Below, one piece after another: positions 1 through 6,110 of a stretch of DNA of 11,729 bases. The translations under genes and the position numbers were made by a program. Under the pieces are notes generated by a model that was not told the DNA's origin, searched no databases, and saw only the letters and a program-made list of their open reading frames with translations. Source of the DNA: JAZDJP01 sp043803805 (GTDB lineage Bacteria > Planctomycetota > JAZDJP01); assembly GCA_043803805.1 (NCBI GenBank), contig JAZDJP010000083.1, positions 1 to 11,729 on the forward strand. The letters run 5' to 3'. Positions within the stretch are counted from its first letter, which is position 1. Every line of letters starts with the position of its first letter.

Positions 1-406
1 TCGGCCTCGGGACCGGCGGCGGCTCCGGAACAAATGCCCCCCCGGCCTTCGGCACGGTCACCGCCGGGGGAACCGTCGGATGCGGCGCCGGTTTCATTCC
101 GGCCGTGCCGCCTGCCGGCGTTGCGCCCGGCACCGGAACCGCCGCGGGCGGAACCGGCGACGGAACAGGGACGGGCGGAGGGGCCGCCGTCGCCCCGGCA
201 GGCGTCGCGGCGGCTGTTGAAACGAAAGAAGCCCTCCACGCCAGGGATTCCACGGCCTTCGCCGCGCGCGAAAAATCTTTTTCGACGCGTGAAAATTTTT
301 CGATGATCTCGGCCTGACCCTGCTGAATTTTTTTCAGCCGCGCGCGGACCCGGAAAAGGAGCACAACCAGAAACGCCATGCAGATCCAAACCAATCCCAG
401 GTCCAT
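1..406 (-). CDS. Partial membrane-anchored Ala/Pro-rich protein (DUF2339-like N-terminus)
   Basis: Open from ATG at 406 to the left edge, so only about the first 135 residues are visible. A GGAAAGG Shine-Dalgarno-like sequence at 415-421 sits 8 nt before the ATG and decides the start. The first ~17 residues (MDLGLVWICMAFLVVLL) form one membrane segment. A basic stop-transfer patch follows (FRVRARLKK), then a helix likely to be coiled-coil (IQQGQAEIIEKFSRVEKD), then a long Ala/Pro/Val-rich, low-complexity linker from about residue 65 to the edge. This order (one TM helix, short coiled coil, Pro-rich linker) is typical of the N-termini of large DUF2339 multi-pass membrane proteins, whose remaining helices would lie off the window. 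The family assignment is inference; a TolA/TonB-like anchored protein is an alternative. High GC in the linker explains the spurious open frames on the plus strand. Confidence 0.55.
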   Translation of the reverse strand, partial: MDLGLVWICMAFLVVLLFRVRARLKKIQQGQAEIIEKFSRVEKDFSRAAKAVESLAWRASFVSTAAATPAGATAAPPPVPVPSPVPPAAVPVPGATPAGGTAGMKPAPHPTVPPAVTVPKAGGAFVPEPPPVPRP

Positions 407-460
407 GTCATTTGCCTTTCCGAAACCCGGCGGGTTTCCCGAATCATTTGCCGCGGGGGG

Positions 461-491
461 ATTGTATCATCGGAATTCCCCGGGACGTCAC
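461..491 (-). promoter_or_regulatory. Candidate promoter for the partial left-edge gene
   Basis: On the minus strand, TACAAT (461-466) matches the sigma-70 -10 consensus at five of six positions. GTGACG (486-491) is a possible -35, but the spacer is long at 19 bp. The predicted start is about 50 nt before the ATG at 406. Weak support. Confidence 0.25.
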
Positions 492-525
492 CCTGACACG
501 GAGACCAATCCCGATACGAACCCCT

Positions 526-544
526 GCGCGCCGCGTTCGCGCGC
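526..544 (-). terminator. GC-rich hairpin after hepT (weak terminator candidate)
   Basis: GCGCGC arms at 526-531 and 539-544 with a 7-nt loop begin 11 nt after the hepT stop codon. There is no T-tract, so intrinsic termination is uncertain. The sequence is GC-rich enough for this to be chance. Confidence 0.2.
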
Positions 545-555
545 TTCACACAATT

Positions 556-912
556 TCAAGAAACCATGCCGCCGGCGTTTTCCAACCGTTCGCGAGCCGC
601 CGTTTCGAGCGCGGGCAGATGCCGTTCCACGATGCCCCAGACCACCGCATCATCCAGAACATCATAACCGTGGACCAGCCGGTTCCGGAAGGCGATGATT
701 CGTTCGGCCTGGGGAAAGGAATCTGCGATTTCCGGGGCCATCCGCCGGAGACGGACAGACGCCTCGCCGACAATCTGCAATTCCCGCTCCGTGGCGCTCC
801 GGAGCATCCGATCGCGTGAATAGTCCGGGAACACCTTCCCCGCGCAATACTCCCGGATGGCGACGCAGGACTGGAGAATGTCCAGAAGAAGTTTCTTGGC
901 CTCAACGTTCAT
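556..912 (-). CDS. hepT: HepT-like HEPN ribonuclease toxin (DUF86 family)
   Basis: 118-residue all-alpha HEPN protein of the DUF86/HepT family, the RNase toxin of type VII toxin-antitoxin systems. The signature Rx4HxY is present as RNRLVHGY (R76, H81, Y83). R and H form the RNase centre, and the Tyr is the residue that partner MntA proteins adenylylate in characterised pairs. The conserved helix containing RELQIVGEA (about 43-51) is also typical. Length matches the family. It starts at ATG 912, with GGGAGA about 6 nt upstream. It overlaps the 3' end of the MNT gene by 11 nt (902-912), so translation is likely coupled and the two are one operon driven from the mntA promoter. Toxicity in this organism is inferred from the family; the active-site residues are all present. 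Confidence 0.9.
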   Translation of the reverse strand: MNVEAKKLLLDILQSCVAIREYCAGKVFPDYSRDRMLRSATERELQIVGEASVRLRRMAPEIADSFPQAERIIAFRNRLVHGYDVLDDAVVWGIVERHLPALETAARERLENAGGMVS

Positions 913-1210
913 ACAGGATCTCCCTGCCAGCCTCCACGGTCTGACGGAAATAGGGATTCCGGATGGATCGTCCCGTCACGAGATCCACGCGGCGGCCGAA
1001 GAGCCGTTCCAGCGCGTCCGCCAATTCGAAATACCGATCGGAGTAATCGGCCGGCGGCAGGTCATCGAAATCCACGAGAAAATCAAGATCGCTCCGCTCG
1101 GCGGAAAACCGCCCGTCCGCCCCTGATCCGAACAGGCAAAGCCGCCGCACCCCCAGCCGCCGGCAGAGATCCGCCACCGCGAACCGTTTGTCATTCACCA
1201 ATGCAATCAT
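902..1210 (-). CDS. mntA: MntA-like minimal nucleotidyltransferase antitoxin
   Basis: 102-residue minimal nucleotidyltransferase (MNT, polymerase beta-like fold). In characterised type VII systems this protein transfers AMP to the HEPN partner and neutralises it. The core reads LCLFGSG (G28, S29), followed by DLDF (D41, D43) and a third acidic strand residue in RVDLV (D76), giving the full catalytic triad. The GS-to-DxD spacing is 11 residues by my count, one more than the usual 10. The frame stays open upstream to 1288, but ATG 1210 is preferred. It gives normal family length, and a strong extended -10 ends 6 nt before it, which would make the mRNA leaderless. Its 3' end overlaps hepT by 11 nt. 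The MNT gene comes first here; in some characterised pairs the HEPN gene comes first. Confidence 0.9.
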   Translation of the reverse strand: MIALVNDKRFAVADLCRRLGVRRLCLFGSGADGRFSAERSDLDFLVDFDDLPPADYSDRYFELADALERLFGRRVDLVTGRSIRNPYFRQTVEAGREILYER

Positions 1211-1216
1211 GGCGGA

Positions 1217-1245
1217 ATTATACCACGGCGGCGAACCGGGAGCAA
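1217..1245 (-). promoter_or_regulatory. mntA-hepT promoter with extended -10, predicted leaderless
   Basis: On the minus strand: TTGCTC (1240-1245), a 17-bp spacer, then TATAAT (1217-1222) preceded by TGG, a perfect extended -10 (TGnTATAAT). Only 6 nt separate the -10 from ATG 1210. The usual initiation distance therefore puts the transcript start on or next to the start codon. No Shine-Dalgarno could fit in the transcript. Confidence 0.7.
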
Positions 1246-1284
1246 ACCCTGCGGGAACAGGACCGCCGCGGTGGCATATCGCAT

Positions 1285-1761
1285 TCACACCCCACTCTTC
1301 TCCGCTTTTGAATCAACTTTCCCAATATTCACGTTTCCCAGCCAAAATCCCGCAATATACAAGGGGATGGATATCGCGAATATAACCGCTGCCCTTCGTA
1401 AAACATCATGCAACATCATGAAATCTTCACTACCCGGCATGTGATGTACGGCTGACAAATGATACTCCATGAGTCCGGCAATCGCGCAAAGCAAACCCAC
1501 CAACAAAAACAATGTGGCGGCGAGAATCCCTAAACGACCGGTCCTTGCCACAACTGAACCTTCCAGAACATTTTGCAAAATGACATACGCCAGGCAAAAC
1601 GGCATCGAAATTATAATCCCAAGAACACCGGGACAAAGAGACTGATACACACCATAGTCAATACACCATGGCTCAAGAGAATGAAAATGCGTGCTCTTCT
1701 CGTAACTCAATGACGCGAAACCGAATAGGGCCTGGGAAAACCCCATTAGCAGAATCATCAT
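1285..1761 (-). CDS. Hypothetical four-TM membrane protein
   Basis: 158 residues, not recognised as a named family. Four hydrophobic segments are visible: about 1-18 (MMILLMGFSQALFGFASL), 44-66, 76-98 and 121-144, joined by short loops with several His/Cys residues. The tail is charged. Base composition is clearly AT-richer than the flanking genes, which suggests transfer. The start is doubtful: ATG 1761 has no Shine-Dalgarno. The hydrophobic stretch continues upstream in frame for a few codons (IKLVV) to a TGA that is the stop of the preceding 92-residue ORF. A different-frame ATG at 1780 overlaps that stop (ATGA) and has GGGAAG 6-7 nt upstream. A small indel just after 1780 could therefore have moved the real start. 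It lies in one transcription unit with the upstream membrane gene. Confidence 0.55.
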   Translation of the reverse strand: MMILLMGFSQALFGFASLSYEKSTHFHSLEPWCIDYGVYQSLCPGVLGIIISMPFCLAYVILQNVLEGSVVARTGRLGILAATLFLLVGLLCAIAGLMEYHLSAVHHMPGSEDFMMLHDVLRRAAVIFAISIPLYIAGFWLGNVNIGKVDSKAEKSGV

Positions 1762-1776
1762 AACAACTAATTTGAT

Positions 1777-2055
1777 TCATCGGATCTTCCCAGTCATTAG
1801 TCCTGAATCTTCCTCGCGGACAACGAAAGCGATACGAATGATATACACCAATCCCGCGATCGCGACAATTGGAATCGCATAACCAGCCAATTCCGAATAC
1901 AGAATCATTGCCTGAACATTCCACACGCCATGATATCGAAGGATGTCAAACCCCCGGGAACTAAAAAAACCTTCCCGCCACGATACAAAAACCGAAATCA
2001 GCGCAAATACCCAAACCAGCCAAGACACATCACGAAACCGTTTGAGCAGTAACAT
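1777..2055 (-). CDS. Hypothetical small two-TM membrane protein
   Basis: 92 residues with two predicted membrane helices: about 11-26 (SWLVWVFALISVFVSW) and about 50-78, the latter followed by a basic/acidic tail. The family is not recognised. It starts at ATG 2055, with AGGGA about 10 nt upstream. Its TGA (1777-1779) is in the same frame as the 158-residue membrane protein that follows 15 nt later. The two could be adjacent paralogous genes or one longer protein split by a nonsense change. Composition is AT-rich like its neighbour and unlike the rest of the left half. No catalytic motif is seen, so no function is assigned. Confidence 0.5.
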   Translation of the reverse strand: MLLLKRFRDVSWLVWVFALISVFVSWREGFFSSRGFDILRYHGVWNVQAMILYSELAGYAIPIVAIAGLVYIIRIAFVVREEDSGLMTGKIR

Positions 2056-2145
2056 AAACCGATATTCCCTATTTCTGCTTTCTGATCCGTCGGCTTCATG
2101 GTGCGCGGCGGCGGCCGGGGAAGTCGGGGCCGCGCCCGAACCCGA

Positions 2146-3045
2146 TCACATCTTCCGCCGCCGCCGGATTTCGTCGTGCCGCCGCTTCGCGTTCCCGTAA
2201 AAGAAACGATCCAATTGTTCCGGCGAGGGCGTCACGGGAAGCCCGGCGAGGATCCGTTGCCAGAACGCGAGTTGGTAGTCGTACTGATCCCGCCAGCCGT
2301 CGGCGTATTCCGGCGAAAAGACGCCGGTGACGGTGTCGGTGGCCCACATCACGACGTCCCAGGCGTTCGGGAGGCCGTGCATGGCCGCGTGAAGAAAACG
2401 GGGATCGGCCCTCAGCAGAAAACGGATCCCCCCCGAGGCGTCCCACATCAGCCGGGGCGAATACTGCGTGGCGCGAAAGGCCGTGACCACGTCCGGATTC
2501 CCCAGGTGGGCGCCCTGCACAATAAGATCCGGGTGACGCCCGGCGATGGTGTCCAGCATGTCCGCCCGCATCAGACTCATGCCGGTGCCGGGGCTCCCCC
2601 GGGAACCCCCCAGCACCCCGACATGGAAAAGGCAGGGCATGCCCAACGCCTCGGCCCGGGCGAGCAGGGGTTCGTGGAACCGGTCATCATAGGCCGTGAC
2701 CGGGGCGATGAATTTCAACCCCCAGAATCCCAAATCATACGCCCGGGTCACCTGCGACGCCCGGGGGTTCGCGAGATCCAGCCAGTAAAACGGGATCACC
2801 CGCGTCCCGATCGGCCCGAGCGTCGCCGCGCGCCGGAGCCACGCCCGACCCGCGCCCTTCGGCGAAATGAGATTCACCCCCTCCACCCGGTGCCGGTCCA
2901 TCACCGTCCGGAGCGTCTCCAGGCGGCGCGGATCCCCGTCACTATGGACATGAGGATCCATGAGCCGCTCCACGGGCGCCGCCCGGCGGGCGTCCCAGTC
3001 AAACGCGGTCAGCCGGCGGTCCACCCGCGACGTTCGCTTTTTCAT
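2146..3045 (-). CDS. Amidohydrolase-family metal-dependent hydrolase
   Basis: 299-residue TIM-barrel hydrolase of the amidohydrolase_2 (PF04909) type. Visible metal or catalytic positions: HxH on strand 1 (DPHVH, H32/H34), LKF (K111) near strand 4, FHVG (H141), GAHLG (H180) and ATDT (D237). The C-terminal NAKRR resembles the usual NA-R end of this family. The substrate cannot be read from sequence; relatives hydrolyse or decarboxylate small ring or carbonyl substrates. Start choice: ATG 3045 follows GGGAGGAGGAGC, a very strong Shine-Dalgarno, but lies 47 nt inside the upstream exonuclease gene. ATG 2961 (M29, just before DPHVH) has a weaker GGAG and would remove the overlap. I keep 3045. It is the third gene of the Sel1-exonuclease-amidohydrolase unit. 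The 90 nt downstream (2056-2145) hold no recognisable gene. Confidence 0.8.
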   Translation of the reverse strand: MKKRTSRVDRRLTAFDWDARRAAPVERLMDPHVHSDGDPRRLETLRTVMDRHRVEGVNLISPKGAGRAWLRRAATLGPIGTRVIPFYWLDLANPRASQVTRAYDLGFWGLKFIAPVTAYDDRFHEPLLARAEALGMPCLFHVGVLGGSRGSPGTGMSLMRADMLDTIAGRHPDLIVQGAHLGNPDVVTAFRATQYSPRLMWDASGGIRFLLRADPRFLHAAMHGLPNAWDVVMWATDTVTGVFSPEYADGWRDQYDYQLAFWQRILAGLPVTPSPEQLDRFFYGNAKRRHDEIRRRRKM

Positions 3046-3685
3046 GCTCCTCCTCCCGGATTTCCGCCACCGTCGCGGTCAGTCGCAGATAAATCTCCCT
3101 GCAGGCCCAGGCGTCGGTGGCCGCGTAGGACACCTGCTCGGGGGTGAGGGGAAACCGACTCCAGTTCGTACACTTCATGCTTTTCGAGATGCGGATGCCC
3201 AGCACCGCCGCCGCCATTCCCCGCAGACCGTTGTTGGCGATGCCGGCCCGGTCCGAGAGTTTCTCGAGTTCCGCGAATCCGGCCTCGCGGAATTTCCGGA
3301 TTTTTTTGAGTTCCCGGAGATCGTAGGGCACGGCCACGCCAGCCTTGATGATGGCGGAATTGATGAAGATTCCCGTGAGCCCCCCGAGGCGCGGAAGGGC
3401 GCCGAGGCGGAAAATCCACACCGCCTCCGCCCCCGCCAGTTGAACAATCGCCGGCGGGTAATGCTCGCCCTTCCGAAACGCGGCGCGGGTCTCGGTGTCG
3501 AACCCCAGCACGCGCTCCCGGGAGATTTCCGCCAGAGCGATGCGCGCCTGCGCGGGCGAGGCCGCCAGATGCACCGGCCCCGTGTAGCGGGCGATCGGCA
3601 GGCGGTTGATCGCCTCGGCGGTGAATTTCACCGCCGCCGGGGCGGCAGATGGAAGGGAAGGCGTGCTCGTGGAATCAACCGCCAT
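2999..3685 (-). CDS. DEDDy-type 3'-5' exonuclease (RNase D / WRN-like fold)
   Basis: 228-residue single-domain 3'-5' exonuclease (DNA_pol_A_exo1 fold). Exo I is GFDTET (D63, E65). Exo II is in KAGVAVPYDLREL (D122), resembling the WRN-like KxGVxxxxDLxxL form. Exo III is YAATDAWA (Y187, D191), the DEDDy arrangement. All four acidic residues and the Tyr are present, so it should be active. The first ~35 residues are a low-complexity Ser/Ala/Pro tail. There is no HRDC domain as in full RNase D, so DNA or RNA as substrate is open. ATG 3685 is 16 nt after the Sel1 gene's stop, implying one transcript. The last 47 nt overlap the start of the amidohydrolase gene, whose Shine-Dalgarno encodes the EEE stretch here. 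Confidence 0.87.
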   Translation of the reverse strand: MAVDSTSTPSLPSAAPAAVKFTAEAINRLPIARYTGPVHLAASPAQARIALAEISRERVLGFDTETRAAFRKGEHYPPAIVQLAGAEAVWIFRLGALPRLGGLTGIFINSAIIKAGVAVPYDLRELKKIRKFREAGFAELEKLSDRAGIANNGLRGMAAAVLGIRISKSMKCTNWSRFPLTPEQVSYAATDAWACREIYLRLTATVAEIREEEHEKANVAGGPPADRV

Positions 3686-3701
3686 GGATTTTCCGCCCCC
3701 G

Positions 3702-5231
3702 CTACTCCAGCGCCTTTATCCGGAAATTCGAATACTCCACCACGTTCCCGCCCGACACATACACGCCGACGGTCCCGGTCGGGTTGACGTTCCAGTCCTG
3801 CCGGCCGATCTCGCGGTCGTTGATTTTGATCAAAACGCCCGACCCGCGGACGACGGCGGTGAGGGTGTTCACCCGGCCCGTCTCGACCGCATCATGTTTG
3901 AATTTTGGATTCTTCTGACCGTCCACGAACGTGAACCAGGCATACTCCCCTTTCTTGTATTGATAAAGCGCGCACCGCCCGTCGGCGGTCACGTTGAAAA
4001 TGAACCCGTTGTCGTCGGCGAACCGGAAAAAGATGCCGTTGCCCTGGGTCGCCGGGCCGCTCTTAATGTCCACCGTCGCGGTGATTTCAAAATCCCCGTG
4101 AACGCGCCCGCCCGCCTCGGGCTGGAAATAATCCTGCGCCCCGGCGCGGTCGTTCTTCACCACCAGCACCTTGTCCCGGTAGGACACTGCGGGAGCCGCA
4201 TCGTCCTCCCCGGGAGGTTTTTCCTCGAACCGGACCTCCCCGATTCCCCCGACAACCGGCGCGGCGGCCACGGGCCGGGGACGGGACACCAACTCTCCGG
4301 AGGGCTTCGTCTCCGTGAGATCCTCCAATTCCTCCAACCGGGACTTGGCCTCGTCGAACCCTTGCGCCGCCGACCGGCGATACCAGATCATGGCCTGGTC
4401 CCAGTCCACGTTCCTCCCCAGCCCCTCCTCGTAACACTTTCCCAGATGATACTGCCCCAGCTTGTCCCCGTGTTCCGCCGCCTTTTGAAACAATGCCGCG
4501 GCCTCGTTGAGATCCTGGCGAACACCATTTCCGTTCTGCAAAAGCATTCCCAGCGAAACCCGAGACATGGCGTGTCCCTGATCGACAGCCTTCCGATACC
4601 ACACCGCGGCCTCGGCATGATCCTCGCGCACCCCCCGGCCGATCTCGTAACAAAATCCCAGTTGATTCTGCGCCTCCGCGTTCCCCCGGTCCGCCGCCTT
4701 GTGGAACCATTTCACCGCCTCGGCGTAATCCTGCTTCACATCCTGACCCGAGTAATACAATATCCCCAGCATGAGTTGCGCCCCGGCATTCGCCTGGCCG
4801 GCGGATTTTCGAAGCCACTTCACCCCCTCGACGACATCCTTCTCCACCCCAATCCCTCCGATGCACACCAATCCGATACTCAATTGCGACCCGGCATGCC
4901 CCTTTTCAGCCGCCTTGCGATACCAGGCCGCCGCCTCGGCGGAATTCGAATTTGTTCCCTTCCCCTCATCGAAACAATTCCCCAGTTCATACTGACCGTC
5001 CGCATCCCCCTGTTCGGCCGACTTCCGGAACCACCCGACCGCCTCCGCCTCGTTCTTCTCGACGCCCGTCCCGGTCTGGATCCGCCGGCCGAGTTCGCAC
5101 TGGGCTTTCGCATCCCCCTTTTCCGCCCGTTTTCGAATTGTGGGGATATCGTCACCGGCGGCGAAGACCGCCGCGCCGACCAACGCAACAACGCCGACAA
5201 TTCCATCCCGAAAACACCGGTTCATGCGCAT
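3702..5231 (-). CDS. Secreted Sel1-repeat protein with C-terminal ConA-like domain
   Basis: 509 residues. N-terminal signal peptide: basic MRMNRCFR, hydrophobic core to about residue 22, likely cleavage after AVFA. Seven consecutive 36-residue Sel1 repeats follow (about 41-292), each fitting xxxQxxLGxxxxxGxGVxxDxxEAxxWxRKAAEQGx. A Pro/Ala/Glu-rich linker runs to about 350. A beta-rich domain (about 352-509) has DFEITATVDIKSG, GIFFRFADDNGFIF and a final VEYSNFRI. These resemble the LamG-like/DUF1080-type concanavalin folds common in PVC bacteria. Sel1 repeats bind proteins, and ConA-like folds often bind glycans, so a periplasmic or surface adaptor role is inferred. Start: ATG 5231 has GGGAGG 6 nt upstream and directly precedes the signal peptide; the frame stays open to 5405 but that extension looks non-coding. 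It is first in a unit with the exonuclease and amidohydrolase. Confidence 0.87.
   Translation of the reverse strand: MRMNRCFRDGIVGVVALVGAAVFAAGDDIPTIRKRAEKGDAKAQCELGRRIQTGTGVEKNEAEAVGWFRKSAEQGDADGQYELGNCFDEGKGTNSNSAEAAAWYRKAAEKGHAGSQLSIGLVCIGGIGVEKDVVEGVKWLRKSAGQANAGAQLMLGILYYSGQDVKQDYAEAVKWFHKAADRGNAEAQNQLGFCYEIGRGVREDHAEAAVWYRKAVDQGHAMSRVSLGMLLQNGNGVRQDLNEAAALFQKAAEHGDKLGQYHLGKCYEEGLGRNVDWDQAMIWYRRSAAQGFDEAKSRLEELEDLTETKPSGELVSRPRPVAAAPVVGGIGEVRFEEKPPGEDDAAPAVSYRDKVLVVKNDRAGAQDYFQPEAGGRVHGDFEITATVDIKSGPATQGNGIFFRFADDNGFIFNVTADGRCALYQYKKGEYAWFTFVDGQKNPKFKHDAVETGRVNTLTAVVRGSGVLIKINDREIGRQDWNVNPTGTVGVYVSGGNVVEYSNFRIKALE
4356..5111 (-). repeat. Seven 108-bp coding repeats (Sel1 array)
   Basis: The segment encodes seven back-to-back Sel1 units, each exactly 36 codons with no indels between them. 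They are diverged at the DNA level, so the array is old rather than a recent tandem expansion. Conserved positions are LG near residues 7-8, GxG near 14-16 and the W-x-R-K-A-A block near 27-32 of each unit. Confidence 0.85.
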
Positions 5232-5273
5232 GACACACCTCCCGGGATGACTGGCGATTCCCTTCCGCCCGTT

Positions 5274-5279
5274 TATAAT
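5274..5279 (+). promoter_or_regulatory. Candidate -10 box in the divergent Sel1/grpB intergenic region
   Basis: A perfect TATAAT lies in the gap between the divergent Sel1 and GrpB genes. On the minus strand the same bases give TATAAA (5272-5277), which could serve the Sel1 gene about 40 nt away. No good -35 is seen in either direction: CTGGCG at 5251-5256 has correct 17-bp spacing but matches at only three positions. Confidence 0.4.
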
Positions 5280-5395
5280 GCGGCCGACCGGAGAACGTAC
5301 CACGCCCGGCCCGCGGAGACAACGGAAAACCCATGGTCCCCGACGTCCCCGACATCCCCGAGACCGGCCCCGTCCCGGGGGAATTCCAGCGGAAA

Positions 5396-5983
5396 ATGGA
5401 AACACTGGAACAGAAAATCGCCCGGGTGGTGAAGGAGGACGTGGCGGTCGTTCCCTACGATCCCCGGTGGCCGGAATTGTTCCAACAGGAAAAGGAGCAT
5501 TTATTAAAATGCCTCCCCCGCGATCTCGTCCGGCGGGTGGAGCATTTCGGAAGCACGGCCGTCCCGGGACTGCCGGCCAAGCCCATCGTGGACATCCTGG
5601 TCGAGGTCGCCGACCTGGGCGAAACCCGGCGGAGAATCGCTCCCCTCCTCGAGGCGCAGGGGTATGATTATTTCTGGCGCCCCACGTGGGGGGACGACAC
5701 CCCGCCGTTCTACGCCTGGTTCATCAAGCGCGATCAACACCAAAACCGGACCCACCACATCCACATGGTCGAGAAGCATTTCGATCATTGGGACCGCCTG
5801 CTCTTCCGGGATTACGTGATAAAACGGCCGGAGATCGCGGCGGAATACGCGGCACTCAAACGGGAACTCGCCCGGGCCCACCCTCACGACCGCGTGGCCT
5901 ACACGAAAGCCAAAACGGACTTCATCACCCGGATCACCGCGGAGGCGAAGAATAGCGTAGAGCGTGAAACGGGTAGCGGATAG
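5396..5983 (+). CDS. GrpB-family protein (nucleotidyltransferase-like fold)
   Basis: 195 residues from ATG 5396. Hallmarks of GrpB/PF04229: VVPYDPRWPELF (about 18-29), EHFGSTAVPGL (about 49-59), AKPIVDILVEV (about 61-71) with the GS and PxxD positions of the NTase fold, and HHIHMVE (about 120-126). The family is structurally a nucleotidyltransferase, but its reaction is poorly defined; relatives are annotated as possible dephospho-CoA kinase partners. Start: an in-frame ATG at 5333 would add 21 Pro-rich residues. METLEQKIARV at 5396 looks like the usual family N-terminus, though neither has a good Shine-Dalgarno. The last residues (NSVERETGSG) are encoded by a degenerate heptamer repeat that appears to have replaced the original C-terminus. 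Confidence 0.82.
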   Translation: METLEQKIARVVKEDVAVVPYDPRWPELFQQEKEHLLKCLPRDLVRRVEHFGSTAVPGLPAKPIVDILVEVADLGETRRRIAPLLEAQGYDYFWRPTWGDDTPPFYAWFIKRDQHQNRTHHIHMVEKHFDHWDRLLFRDYVIKRPEIAAEYAALKRELARAHPHDRVAYTKAKTDFITRITAEAKNSVERETGSG

Positions 5984-6027
5984 GGGAAAAGGATGGGGAC
6001 AAGAAAAGTGCTGAGTGCCGAGCAATG
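5954..6027. repeat. Degenerate period-7 repeat between grpB and folE
   Basis: Read in sevens from 5954: AGCGTAG, AGCGTGA, AACGGGT, AGCGGAT, AGGGGAA. A second phased run starts at 6007: AGTGCTG, AGTGCCG, AGCAATG. The units share a leading A and a G/C-rich centre. The run crosses the GrpB stop codon (5981-5983). It resembles the short heptamer repeats seen between genes in some cyanobacteria (STRR) and other bacteria. The rest of the 127-nt intergenic gap holds the folE promoter. Confidence 0.5.
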
Positions 6028-6075
6028 AAATTCCGAATGCCCATTCCGCGATGGTTCTGCGATCCACGCTCCCGC

Positions 6076-6103
6076 TTGCATTCATCCCGTTCCCCGTTAC
6101 GAT
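6076..6103 (+). promoter_or_regulatory. Candidate folE promoter, predicted near-leaderless
   Basis: TTGCAT (6076-6081), a 16-bp spacer, then TACGAT (6098-6103). Only 7 nt separate the -10 from ATG 6111, so the transcript would begin at the start codon. There is no Shine-Dalgarno before ATG 6111, which agrees with this reading. The -35 match is modest. Confidence 0.45.
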
Positions 6104-6110
6104 AACCGGC

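Noticed and set aside
34..317. Two small plus-strand open frames
   Set aside because: Shadows of the Pro/Ala-rich linker of the minus-strand membrane-anchored protein, which has a start, Shine-Dalgarno and TM helix.
1777..1779. TGA recoding (readthrough as an amino acid) between the two membrane ORFs
   Set aside because: TGA ends several intact genes here (hepT, mntA, exonuclease, amidohydrolase), so it is a normal stop codon in this organism.
2098..3147. 349-codon open frame on the plus strand
   Set aside because: Antisense shadow of the amidohydrolase, caused by high third-position GC. The product is low complexity and rich in Arg, Pro and Gly.
4356..5111. Possible CRISPR or non-coding tandem array because of the regular 108-bp period
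   Set aside because: The period is exactly 36 codons, and the translation gives clear Sel1 repeats; there are no identical repeats with unique spacers.
5333..5395. 21-residue N-terminal extension of the GrpB protein
   Set aside because: Pro-rich and unlike the family start METLEQKIARV; kept only as an alternative start.
3606..5432. 608-codon open frame on the plus strand
   Set aside because: It lies antisense to the Sel1 gene and echoes its 36-codon periodicity. The product is Arg/Pro/His-rich with no family resemblance, while the minus strand has signal peptide, repeats and a good start.
6015..6110. Longer folE start at 6015 or 6051
   Set aside because: The added residues do not resemble the FolE N-terminus and come from the heptamer-repeat and promoter region. 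ATG 6111 gives normal length.
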